From Pseudomonas saponiphila (GTDB lineage Bacteria > Pseudomonadota > Gammaproteobacteria > Pseudomonadales > Pseudomonadaceae), in NCBI RefSeq assembly GCF_900105185.1, contig NZ_FNTJ01000001.1:372001-436000 (forward strand): a stretch of DNA of 64,000 nt. Direction: 5' to 3'. Both the position numbers and the translations under genes were made by a program. A model generated the notes under the pieces. That model did not search any database. It was not told the origin of the DNA and worked only from the letters and a program-made list of their open reading frames with translations. Of the stretch, positions 7,017 to 14,036 are shown piece by piece (position 1 is the stretch's first letter; each line of letters opens with the position of its first letter).

Positions 7017-9266
7017 TTAACCTCCGGGGGGAGGTCCCCCCAGGAGTGTTTTGTTATCTGGGCCGCTGCAATTATCAGCGCTGCCAGGTCTCTTACTTTC
7101 CTTAACCCCACCGCCAAGTCCACCTGCAACTCCATGCTTGCTTTCCCTTACCGCTGCCACAAACACATCCTGACTACTATCACCGGTGCGCTCGGCGTCA
7201 GCGATACCACCAGTAGATCCATTACCGATCCAGCGCAAAATATTATCGGGGACCCAATGGATCAGGCTGAAAACGATGTGCACGACGGTAGTCATCATCA
7301 CTACATAGATTGCGACGTAGGCAATGAACGACACGATGCCGGTCGTGCTGTCCACCTGGATCCCGGAGACGACTGACATAAATGCCGCGTTGATGTAGCC
7401 AACGATTGGTTGGGTCAGCAGCATGCCGCCGAGAAGGCCGAACAGCATTAGTGCCGGTCGCATCACCAGCGATAGGATCATCATGTAGCCTTGTCCAGCT
7501 CGGCCGACGACATCGTCTCCGTCCGGGTGGATGTGGGCCACAGCAAACAGGGGGGCCGCGATGACCGATTCCAGAACAAGAACGAACCAGTTCACGATCG
7601 AGGTCGTCCAGGTAATGAACGGGATCATCGGCACATAAGTGCTTAGCGTTACGCCGAAGGCGAACAACAAAATTAAAAGTGTGGTGATAAGGGTTGAGAG
7701 AAACTGGAAGACTGCGCCTGCGTCGAATCCGACTTTAACTGTGGCTTGAGCCGCCCAGGAGTTTGTAACACCAGTGGCGGAAGCCATGGCTGCGAGCATC
7801 ACCTCGCCGGTAGTCACGATGACGTCGCCGAAGCTTTTCATTTGGCTCATGTGGTTGAGGTTGGAGCCAGCAATGCTCTGCGTCATCTGATTTATCGCAC
7901 CCATGAACGGGGCGGAGATCATCTTCTTGACGTATTCCCATGCCCCTTCTCCATCGCGGGGCTCACGCACGTTGGTCTCGGCATAGTAGGTGTCGCGGAC
8001 CGAGTCGACGTGGTGCTTGGCATACTCGTCGGCGGTGAGCATCACGTCGTGGTAGGTCTGGAGCGTCTCCTTGGTCTCCTTGTCGACGATCGCAATGGGA
8101 TCGGCTGCCGGCAGGCCGTTCAGCGTCGATTGCATCACATCGTTCATTTTGACGATGTGGTTGTACCAGGTGCCGGCGAACAGCCAGCCGCCTTCCTTGG
8201 CGGCTTTGAGGAAGTCCGCTGCAGCGCGATCACTGGTTTGCATCACGGCAGCCTTGGCGGCGGTGCGAAGTGAGTTTTCGTAGGTGTTCGCCGCGGCGTC
8301 TATCACGCCCGGGGCCGGTTTTTGCCCGGTGACGATCTGCTGCGCCGTCGGCCGGATATCCTGGATCATCTGCAGGATGGCTTTGGCATGCGCAGCGAGA
8401 ATCGGCTCTTTGATGACCTTGGTGTTGCTGTTGCCTTCCGAGGCCTCCCAGGATTGCTTCCAGGTAAGGGCGCCGCACACATCTGGGTTGATGTAGGAGT
8501 TGTCGTTGGCTTTCCACTTGTAGTCGGTGACGTTAAAGCTCGCCTTCTTGTACTTCTGCACCATGTTGATGCCGCCGTAGACTGGTATGGCATCGGTGAT
8601 GTCGACGTCGATCTCCCCGATATTGACGACCTTGCGAGTGGATGCGACAGCCTGGATGCGAGTTGACCGGCCAGAGGCCTCGAACTGCTTGTTCATCGCC
8701 GCGGTGCAGACTTCGAATTTCAGGATGTTGGCCGCGAGCGGTCGGGAGTCAGGAATCAGCGGCCGCGACAGCATCCCGTCCTTGCCGATTTGGTCGACGG
8801 CTTGGCTCCAGATTGCATCCCCAACCCCGACGCCTTGAATCGCAAGCCACAGCACCATGATCTGAATAAGCGAATAGCCATGCCCAAGCGGTAGCAACAG
8901 GGCGCCGCCTGCAGCAGTACGCAATGGAGTCCAGATGTCGCTCATCTTCCGTCCGAGGACCTCGCCATCCTGAGCGGAATCGACGGTGCCTTTGATCGTG
9001 GTGTAGGCGATAAAGAGCATGCCCAAGAACATCACAGCGCCACCGAACACGGACATCATGCTGCCCAGCACGTCCTCGGTCTCGCCGCCCTCTACGTTCC
9101 CGCCAGAGTGGATGGTCCCCACGATCGAGCCGAACACTTCTTCGAGGAAGTCAACGGAAGTGTCGCCCGGCGGCGGGGTGAATTGGTTCAGTCCGCCTGA
9201 GGATTCAGCGTGGGCTGCTCCCCCGAAGAGTGCTGCCAGAAGTAGGTAAAGCAGCAATTTTCTCAT
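7017..9266 (-). CDS. traY: DotA/TraY family conjugal transfer membrane protein
   Basis: A 749-residue protein with a cleavable signal (M-R-K-L-L-L-Y-L-L-L ... A-H-A), then a TM pair around residues 70-150 that includes the signature P-L-R-T-A-A-G-G-A-L-L-L-P. A long periplasmic stretch follows to about residue 500, then a cluster of about five TM segments and a proline/glycine-rich cytoplasmic tail. The length matches IncI TraY (about 745). TraY/DotA is a polytopic inner-membrane component of type IVB (MPF-I) conjugation machines and in IncI plasmids is the target of entry exclusion. It overlaps the small membrane-protein gene upstream by 4 bases. Other core MPF-I genes must lie outside the window. 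Confidence 0.9.
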   Translation of the reverse strand: MRKLLLYLLLAALFGGAAHAESSGGLNQFTPPPGDTSVDFLEEVFGSIVGTIHSGGNVEGGETEDVLGSMMSVFGGAVMFLGMLFIAYTTIKGTVDSAQDGEVLGRKMSDIWTPLRTAAGGALLLPLGHGYSLIQIMVLWLAIQGVGVGDAIWSQAVDQIGKDGMLSRPLIPDSRPLAANILKFEVCTAAMNKQFEASGRSTRIQAVASTRKVVNIGEIDVDITDAIPVYGGINMVQKYKKASFNVTDYKWKANDNSYINPDVCGALTWKQSWEASEGNSNTKVIKEPILAAHAKAILQMIQDIRPTAQQIVTGQKPAPGVIDAAANTYENSLRTAAKAAVMQTSDRAAADFLKAAKEGGWLFAGTWYNHIVKMNDVMQSTLNGLPAADPIAIVDKETKETLQTYHDVMLTADEYAKHHVDSVRDTYYAETNVREPRDGEGAWEYVKKMISAPFMGAINQMTQSIAGSNLNHMSQMKSFGDVIVTTGEVMLAAMASATGVTNSWAAQATVKVGFDAGAVFQFLSTLITTLLILLFAFGVTLSTYVPMIPFITWTTSIVNWFVLVLESVIAAPLFAVAHIHPDGDDVVGRAGQGYMMILSLVMRPALMLFGLLGGMLLTQPIVGYINAAFMSVVSGIQVDSTTGIVSFIAYVAIYVVMMTTVVHIVFSLIHWVPDNILRWIGNGSTGGIADAERTGDSSQDVFVAAVRESKHGVAGGLGGGVKESKRPGSADNCSGPDNKTLLGGPPPGG

Positions 9267-9571
9267 CTGGCCGTTCCCCGCTGTGCCGGCGGTAAAACTA
9301 GAGGCGTGGCACTAGCGTCAAACACATACAGCAAGGCATACGGGATGCCGGCGAGCGCATAAAACTGACTCCCGCCGGACAAATACTGTTGCACAGCAAA
9401 AAGGACCAGCACGGCAGTTGTTGGAAACAACCACCAGCCTGGTAGCCCACCCCAGGCGCGATGTTGCCCCAAGGGAACTGCTAGGTTGGTGAGGAGTAGA
9501 AGAAGATAGAACACTCTGTGCGTTAGACGGCTAAAGCGCGGTGACCCCAGCCAGTTTGTTAGGCCCTGCAT
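9263..9571 (-). CDS. Small membrane protein upstream of traY
   Basis: A 102-residue protein with two or three hydrophobic segments (F-Y-L-L-L-L-L-T-N near residue 20, then W-W-L-F-P-T-T-A-V-L-V-L-F-A near 48, then an F-Y-A-L-A-G-I-P-Y-A-L-L stretch near 75). No family is recognised. Its ATG (9571) lies inside the end of the HTH gene upstream (13-base overlap). Its stop overlaps the traY start by 4 bases, so translation of the three genes is probably coupled. An assembly or exclusion partner of TraY is plausible but unproven. A start further upstream at 9652 would read through the HTH gene and is unlikely. Confidence 0.6.
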   Translation of the reverse strand: MQGLTNWLGSPRFSRLTHRVFYLLLLLTNLAVPLGQHRAWGGLPGWWLFPTTAVLVLFAVQQYLSGGSQFYALAGIPYALLYVFDASATPLVLPPAQRGTAR

Positions 9572-9786
9572 GCGAGGATCTCCGCAACTTCTGGCGTTCT
9601 GTAATAAACACGGCGACCAACTTTTACAGAGGTGCCATTGAGGCTTTTGCAAAAGTTATCATTCTTGTAACGAGTTAGGTGAGCGCGGAGTGCTTCTGGT
9701 GATCTACCAAGTAGCTTGGCAAGTTGAGTGGGAGACATTAGAAGACCAAACTCTGCAACCATGGCTTCTTCAAATTTGTTTTTCAC
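9559..9786 (-). CDS. Small HTH DNA-binding protein
   Basis: A 75-residue protein with a helix-turn-helix (S-P-T-Q-L-A-K-L-L-G-R-S-P-E-A-L) followed by a wing-like K-V-G-R-R-V-Y-Y-R-T segment, resembling plasmid helix-turn-helix proteins of the MerR/excisionase type. The GTG start at 9786 has a GGAGA site about 7 bases upstream. It is the first gene of the HTH / small membrane protein / traY run and the nearest gene to the iteron array on its upstream side. It may regulate the transfer operon or bind the AT-rich origin-like region; the sequence does not decide. Confidence 0.65.
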   Translation of the reverse strand: MKNKFEEAMVAEFGLLMSPTQLAKLLGRSPEALRAHLTRYKNDNFCKSLNGTSVKVGRRVYYRTPEVAEILACRA

Positions 9787-10004
9787 CGGAGTTCTCCACA
9801 GCTGAATGGCAAGTGCTGTGGTTATTTAAAATTCCTGCGCTGGGCTTGGTCAACTAGCGTGGAGTGATCTCTTGTGCTGCCTTTTTATTATTGTGGCGTA
9901 TTGTTGCGTATTAGTTGATATTATTTGTTATTGTTTTGTGCTTTTAATTCTGTAGTTTTAATGATGTGTTGGTTTTATATGAAAAAAAGATCTAATAATG
10001 GTTT

Positions 10005-10166
10005 CCCCATAAATATTCACCTTTACCCCATAAACTTTCACTTTTAACCCCATAGGCTTTCACCTTTGCTCCCCATAAATGTTCACCCATTAAAGTTGAC
10101 TCCCCATATCTCTTCACCTTTCGCCCCATATATTTTCACCTTAGACCCCATAAGTTTTCACCTTTC
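10005..10166 (+). repeat. Seven-copy iteron array (putative plasmid-type origin)
   Basis: Seven direct copies of CCCCATAnnnnTTCACCttt start at 10005, 10026, 10048, 10071, 10102, 10124 and 10146. Start-to-start spacings are 21, 22, 23, 31, 22 and 22 bases, i.e. two or three helical turns, so a protein would bind all copies on one face. The 9790-10000 stretch beside it is AT-rich with T runs, as expected for an unwinding region. This is the layout of an iteron-controlled oriV. No Rep gene is visible in the window. A multi-site operator for the transfer genes is the alternative. Confidence 0.75.
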
Positions 10167-10215
10167 ATTTGTAAAATCTTTTGAATTCAATGATTTGTAA
10201 AAAATAATGGCTTCT

Positions 10216-10329
10216 TCTGTTTGTATGTCTTAAAGAAAAAACAAACAGACAGACACGAAGGCTGGACTAAAATTAGCGTGCAGAGATAAAGTGACGACGC
10301 TGAATGGGGTTGCAGCCCTATCCAGCGTC
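10216..10329. other. Two inverted repeats between iterons and a small operon
   Basis: The first pair has 9-base arms TCTGTTTGT (10216-10224) and ACAAACAGA (10241-10249). The second has GACGCTG (10296-10302) and CAGCGTC (10323-10329) with an inner GGG/CCC pairing. They lie 30-140 bases before the gene at 10358 and may be regulatory hairpins or part of the origin or transfer-origin region. No gene is supported in 9787-10357. Confidence 0.4.
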
Positions 10330-10357
10330 TGACCAAAAAGATCGACAGGAGATCCTA

Positions 10358-10603
10358 ATGGCTTCCAATATCCTACCACTTCAGCTTTTTCCCCAAAACC
10401 TCACGCATGATTTACTAACAGAAGTTGCGCCAGAGCTTGATACTCTCAAGGGTGAGGTGCTATTAGAAAAATTCTCCGGTATGTTGCAGCCAGCGTTAGA
10501 TGCCGTTGTAACTGCGTACCAATTGGCTTCTGCGAATAAAATAACGGAGCAGGCATTCGAATTGTTTCTGCAAAACCTCGTGTTAGCTGCTAACGAAGGG
10601 TGA
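10358..10603 (+). CDS. Hypothetical small protein
   Basis: An 81-residue, helical, mildly acidic protein with no recognised family, signal or membrane segment. The ATG at 10358 is preceded by AGGAGA at good spacing, which is better than the in-frame start at 10304 inside the inverted repeat. It is followed with almost no gap by a second unknown gene on the same strand, forming a two-gene operon downstream of the iteron array. The position beside an origin-like array would suit a replication or partition accessory gene, but there is no sequence support for that. Confidence 0.6.
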   Translation: MASNILPLQLFPQNLTHDLLTEVAPELDTLKGEVLLEKFSGMLQPALDAVVTAYQLASANKITEQAFELFLQNLVLAANEG

Positions 10604-10608
10604 GACTG

Positions 10609-11037
10609 ATGCATCCACTGAAGAGGTTAGTTCAAGGAGAACTGCATCACGCTGATCCTGAAATGTTGGTTCAGATTGCTTTGAATCTTTGGTACCACCC
10701 AGACCCTGTCCCTCTGCTTCTAGAGGTCGTTAATGGTCTCCAAGATATGGAGTTGCGTCGAGCCCTGTATACCTTGGATCGCCTGAGACGTTACGGAACT
10801 GCGATGACCGAGCAAAGACGCATAGAGTTGAGCGATCTGATACGTTCGCCACGTTGGGAGCCATTGAAAGTGATTTTTGTGTTATCACCGCCACCGCCCT
10901 GGGGGCGCCGCGCTAAATGGCCAGATGTGCTCGCGCAGGGGTGGGGGCTCGGTGAGGAAGAGCGACTTGATACCGCTTGCATCCTGAAATACCAGACCCG
11001 TCATTATGCTGCTGAGCGTCGTAAGGATCAGAATTGA
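10609..11037 (+). CDS. Hypothetical protein, second gene of small operon
   Basis: A 142-residue protein with no recognised family. It contains a helical N-terminal half (L-W-Y-H-P-D-P-V-P-L-L-L) and a central proline run S-P-P-P-P-W-G. The start is either ATG 10609, placed 8 bases after GAAGGG, or GTG 10600, which overlaps the preceding stop; I prefer the ATG. It is probably translated from the same mRNA as the 81-residue protein. It ends just before the inverted copy of the dispersed repeat. Confidence 0.55.
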   Translation: MHPLKRLVQGELHHADPEMLVQIALNLWYHPDPVPLLLEVVNGLQDMELRRALYTLDRLRRYGTAMTEQRRIELSDLIRSPRWEPLKVIFVLSPPPPWGRRAKWPDVLAQGWGLGEEERLDTACILKYQTRHYAAERRKDQN

Positions 11038-11045
11038 GGGGACAT

Positions 11046-11130
11046 GGTGAGCTGGTGAGGCATGGATGCCGCGCCAGGGCCGGGCGGCTTCATGCCCGGA
11101 CCTGGCCACCAGCGCCGGCAGGGAGGCCGG
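11046..11130 (-). repeat. Dispersed palindromic repeat, copy B (inverted)
   Basis: The reverse complement matches 101-185 over about 85 bases, including the CCGGCnTCCCTGCCGGCGCT start, the hairpin and the GGCATCCATGCC palindrome. The two copies bound about 11 kb that contains the beta/sce7726/PIN cargo, the pilV-traY segment and the iterons. The following stretch 11131-11363 holds no gene or further structure I can support. Confidence 0.7.
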
Positions 11131-11363
11131 AAAGCGAACTATCAATTTGCATAGGCTAAGCCTTAGCTAGCTGAAGAGTCCGAATATAGTGGAATCAGTT
11201 GAAGAGCTTGAGGGACTGCGGGTTGCCTCCTGTTGATTCTTGGAGGCGACTAAGTTCCTGTTAACATCTGAGTCTGAAGGCACGAGCAAGATCCGCTGCA
11301 ACCGGCGCTGAGAGGGGACATCTCAGGGCATCCGGAAAATGTAGGGAGGCAGCGATGCCTAGA

Positions 11364-12242
11364 TCAATTTGGGTTTTGGTAGCCAGGTGCGAACATGGAA
11401 CTCTCCACTCCATAGAGGACCAAAGGATCCTTGAGCCAGAGGCGATAGGCCTCGTCCTTGATGCTGTGGTTCGGCGAGCAATCCACATGGTACTGCTGAA
11501 GCACGTACCCAGCCATTGCGGCCCTAACCCGAAGCTTCAGCACTCCATCTTGCATCTCATAGTCCCGCTTAACGATCTCAGCCGATTTTTTGTCAGGGTG
11601 TGGAACGATCGGCAGCTCTAGCATGCGGTTCCACTGATCATCAAGCGGCGGCGTTTCCGGGTCTTTGGGGTTTTCGCCCATCTGGATTTCGGCATGCCCG
11701 ATTCGGGTCAGAACAAAGTCTCCAAACTTTTCGCGTTTGCGGTCGTATGCACGTACGTGCCAGCGGAGGCCGTCACAACCCATAGCGAAGGGTACAATTT
11801 CTCGGATGGAGTGGCCTGAACCTGAGGTATAGCTGATCCTGACCACCTTCTTCAGATGGATAGCTCTGGTTATCGGTGCCAAGACTTCTGCTTTAGGTTT
11901 GCTGAGTAACGAAACAGCTTCGTAAGGGATCAGTGGTTTTTCATCAGAATCTAAGCCATATCCGAACCCCTGGGATAGAGCAGCAAGCACTCGCTCTGGG
12001 GAATGGACGACAAGGGGGGAGAAGGTATCCCGAATCACGTAAATCTTACTGACGGTGTCTAGCTCGGTGTTGTTTGAAGCGATCTCACGATACTGAGCAA
12101 AATCTCGAGTAGCTGCCGCAGCACCCAACCCAAATCGATCCATCAAGTCTGTACGCGAGACCACACCCGTGAAATACAGGCGAAAATCTATGTAGACCAG
12201 GCGTTCCCGCTGGGCCTGGCTGTAGTCGCTCAAGTCAATCAT
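11364..12242 (-). CDS. WYL-domain transcriptional regulator (CapW/BrxR-like)
   Basis: A 292-residue protein with an N-terminal winged-helix region (about residues 10-75, R-L-V-Y-I-D-F-R-L-Y-F-T-G). A central WYL domain (about 130-200) carries the typical G-L-R-W-H-V-R-A-Y-D-R and F-V-L-T-R-I motifs, and a WCX-like C-terminus follows. This three-part plan matches the CapW and BrxR repressors that control CBASS and BREX defence operons. Start ATG 12242 follows GGAG by about 6 bases; a GTG lies at 12248. It faces away from the 48-residue / DUF6338 / microprotein genes. A near-palindrome lies about 75 bases upstream, so it may repress itself and that cassette. Confidence 0.8.
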   Translation of the reverse strand: MIDLSDYSQAQRERLVYIDFRLYFTGVVSRTDLMDRFGLGAAAATRDFAQYREIASNNTELDTVSKIYVIRDTFSPLVVHSPERVLAALSQGFGYGLDSDEKPLIPYEAVSLLSKPKAEVLAPITRAIHLKKVVRISYTSGSGHSIREIVPFAMGCDGLRWHVRAYDRKREKFGDFVLTRIGHAEIQMGENPKDPETPPLDDQWNRMLELPIVPHPDKKSAEIVKRDYEMQDGVLKLRVRAAMAGYVLQQYHVDCSPNHSIKDEAYRLWLKDPLVLYGVESSMFAPGYQNPN

Positions 12243-12317
12243 GTCCACTCCGTCTTGCCTTTTTACCGTCTTACCTGTCTTGCCAACTAACCTAATGTTT
12301 GGCCGGTCGTTGCATGT

Positions 12318-12371
12318 AAGCGCATCTTAGCATATGAGCGCTTGACGTAATCAAAATGATGATGATAGGAT
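12318..12371 (+). promoter_or_regulatory. Promoter-like element overlapping an operator-like palindrome
   Basis: Arms AAGCGCAT (12318-12325) and ATGAGCGCTT (12334-12343) form a near-palindrome. Its right end overlaps TTGACG (12342-12347), which pairs with TAGGAT (12366-12371) at an 18-base spacing, a sigma70-type promoter reading rightward. The arrangement would let the divergent WYL protein repress this promoter. No other clear structure is seen in 12243-12625. Confidence 0.45.
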
Positions 12372-12559
12372 CTGATTATGGTTTCACTTCGGCTTTGTCT
12401 ATAGCATCTGACGGAGTACGGAAGGGCTTGGATGGAGCGAAATTAGCCAGAAACGAAAAAGCCGATCAAGTTCGCACCTTGACCGGCTCTAGGGAAAAGA
12501 TATCTGAACTGGTTCCAGGTATCTCTCGCGCTTTTGTTCAGAAAGCATTGCGATGGTAG
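12356..12559 (+). CDS. Doubtful small open frame downstream of WYL operator
   Basis: An open frame of up to 67 codons with a hydrophilic product (A-K-L-A-R-N-E-K-A-D-Q-V-R). No ribosome site precedes its ATG codons, and the predicted promoter overlaps its first codons, so if it is translated a later start would be needed. I recognise no family. It may instead be untranslated leader for the genes that follow. Confidence 0.2.
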   Translation: MMMIGSDYGFTSALSIASDGVRKGLDGAKLARNEKADQVRTLTGSREKISELVPGISRAFVQKALRW

Positions 12560-12625
12560 ACCTTGTAGTTTGCTAACGCAAGTGAGCGAGTTCTGTGTTC
12601 GAGCCGCCTCAGTAGGAGACATTCT

Positions 12626-12772
12626 ATGTCCCAGCTTGAGATGTTCGACAAGCCCGAAGGCGAGGGCGAGGTCATCTACCGGATGACCATACGCACTCGC
12701 AACGGCAAGGTGATTCGACGTGCTAACGGCCAACCGTTCCGTATCGTCATTCGCCCAAAAGCGGCCAATTGA
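12626..12772 (+). CDS. 48-residue basic hypothetical protein
   Basis: A short gene with a clear AGGAGA site 6-7 bases before ATG 12626. The product begins M-S-Q-L-E-M-F-D-K-P and then becomes basic with a beta-strand pattern (V-I-Y-R-M-T-I-R-T-R-N-G-K-V-I-R-R), which could bind nucleic acid. No family is recognised. It lies in the divergent cassette downstream of the WYL regulator and is followed by a hairpin at 12793-12812. Confidence 0.6.
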   Translation: MSQLEMFDKPEGEGEVIYRMTIRTRNGKVIRRANGQPFRIVIRPKAAN

Positions 12773-12792
12773 TTTGATCGCTTAACAGAGCT

Positions 12793-12812
12793 CAGGGCAC
12801 TTCAGTGCCCTG
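12793..12812 (+). terminator. Hairpin after the 48-residue gene
   Basis: CAGGGCACT and AGTGCCCTG form a perfect 9-base stem around TC, followed by a pyrimidine-rich CCCTCTCTCTTCC rather than a clean T run. It is a possible weak terminator or processing hairpin between the 48-residue gene and the DUF6338-like gene. Confidence 0.5.
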
Positions 12813-12976
12813 CCCTCTCTCTTCCTGTTGAAAGTCCTATAGCCTAGAGTTCCCGACTACCCAGATATCCCCGTCGCATATTGCAGCGAGGCGAGCTAAG
12901 CCCTGATCCTCTTGTGCGATATAGCGGCCCGCAGAAGGGCGGTACCTAAGAAGCGGGACTTTGAGAGGCACGTGTA

Positions 12977-13600
12977 ATGGAAGACCTGGCTACAAATATC
13001 GTTCCGCTGGTTCAGGCACTAATCCCTGGCTTCCTCACCACCATGATTTTTTACTGGCTGGCAGATGTGAAGAAGCCTGGTCAGTTTGAACGTACTGTTC
13101 AAGCACTGATCGGTACCGGCTTGATCACCATGATGGTCTCGGGCATTCAGGTAGGCTTGAGCTGGGTTGGTGAAAATTACTTCGCGCTTGGAGAGTGGAC
13201 GCCTCAAGTTGAAGGCGTCTGGGGCATCGGCTTGGCAGTGGTTTTGGGTTTACTCCTAGCCTTCGCCTCGAACCATGACTACCTATATCGGTTCGCCAGG
13301 TTGCTAACCCTAACTTCTCGATCATCGTACCCTGAGTGGATATATGCATTCCGCAAGCGCGAGGGCATGACCGTGGTGTTGACCCTGCTCGATGGTCGTC
13401 GGTTGTTCGGATACCCCGCAGTGTGGCCGACCGATCCTAAGGAGGGCCACTTCCTCATCACTCAACCGTGCTGGATGGATGAGAACAACCAGTGGATAGA
13501 GACGCCCGGGATTGAGAGTTATCTCATCGCCAACTGCGACGTTTACTTGATCGAATTCTTAGAGGAGATAACCGAAAGTGAGCAACGAGAATCAACCTAG
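12977..13600 (+). CDS. DUF6338-like membrane protein
   Basis: A 207-residue protein with three predicted membrane segments near residues 8-28 (A-L-I-P-G-F-L-T-T-M-I-F-Y-W-L), 42-62 and 82-98, then a soluble C-terminal half of about 105 residues with strand-rich D-G-R-R-L-F-G-Y-P. The opening I-P-G-F-L plus the layout match what I recall of DUF6338, a family without assigned function. The ATG follows GAGAGG. Its last 23 bases overlap the first of three proline-tailed microprotein genes, so the four genes look like one operon. A membrane-anchored effector or sensor is a reasonable guess only. Confidence 0.65.
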   Translation: MEDLATNIVPLVQALIPGFLTTMIFYWLADVKKPGQFERTVQALIGTGLITMMVSGIQVGLSWVGENYFALGEWTPQVEGVWGIGLAVVLGLLLAFASNHDYLYRFARLLTLTSRSSYPEWIYAFRKREGMTVVLTLLDGRRLFGYPAVWPTDPKEGHFLITQPCWMDENNQWIETPGIESYLIANCDVYLIEFLEEITESEQREST

Positions 13601-13718
13601 GCAGCATGTCCTTGAGCCGCGAACAGCTAATGACGGAATGAACGTCAGCCCTCCGGCACCTACTAATATCCGCCCTAAAGCACCACCACCAGCACCACCG
13701 AAGGCCCCAAAAAAATAA
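13578..13718 (+). CDS. Proline-tailed microprotein 1 (46 aa)
   Basis: A 46-residue product starting GTG at 13578, inside the end of the DUF6338-like gene, with GGAGATAACCGAAA upstream. A polar N-terminal half (S-N-E-N-Q-P-R-Q) precedes a tail A-P-P-P-A-P-P-K-A-P-K-K. It is the first of three neighbouring short genes whose tails are alike while their heads differ. No family is recognised. Runs of proline would need EF-P for efficient translation. Confidence 0.55.
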   Translation: MSNENQPRQHVLEPRTANDGMNVSPPAPTNIRPKAPPPAPPKAPKK

Positions 13719-13728
13719 GAGGTTGATC

Positions 13729-13857
13729 ATGTACGAAGAAAGAGGGATATCGCCTCAACCACGCCGGCCAAATGTTGGACAATCAAGTCCTTCTAAACCA
13801 TTTGCCCTGCGCCCTGCTACGCCCCCTAAGGCCCCACCACCCCCCAGCAAGCGGTGA
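13729..13857 (+). CDS. Proline-tailed microprotein 2 (42 aa)
   Basis: A 42-residue product starting ATG 13729 with AAGAGG about 6 bases upstream. The head reads M-Y-E-E-R-G-I-S-P-Q and the tail P-P-K-A-P-P-P-P-S-K-R. It starts 10 bases after the stop of microprotein 1 and shares the K-A-P/P-P-P tail with it and with microprotein 3. Confidence 0.55.
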   Translation: MYEERGISPQPRRPNVGQSSPSKPFALRPATPPKAPPPPSKR

Positions 13858-13861
13858 CTAT

Positions 13862-13978
13862 ATGACCAATAAAACTGGCGGTAAGGTTCATGTGAATGAC
13901 GGGATTAGCAAGCAGACAACAAGTCAGCGACCAGCAGCTCCGCCGGCTGCTCCGCCGCCCCCACCTCCGAAACGGTAA
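13862..13978 (+). CDS. Proline-tailed microprotein 3 (38 aa)
   Basis: A 38-residue product starting ATG 13862, 4 bases after the stop of microprotein 2, so translation is probably coupled (a ribosome site is weak: AAGCGGTGA). The head M-T-N-K-T-G-G-K-V-H-V-N-D-G-I is polar and the tail A-A-P-P-P-P-P-P-K-R is almost pure proline with a basic end. The gene ends about 60 bases before the integrase remnant that converges on it. Confidence 0.55.
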   Translation: MTNKTGGKVHVNDGISKQTTSQRPAAPPAAPPPPPPKR

Positions 13979-14036
13979 GAGCCTTAGTGTGGAGTAGCGC
14001 CGGGGGGGGGGCAGTGATGGCTCCTGATGCTTTCCA

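Noticed and set aside
10005..10166. CRISPR array
   Set aside because: The repeats follow each other with no spacer of constant unique length; each unit is only 21-31 bases and no cas genes are present. Iterons explain the pattern better.
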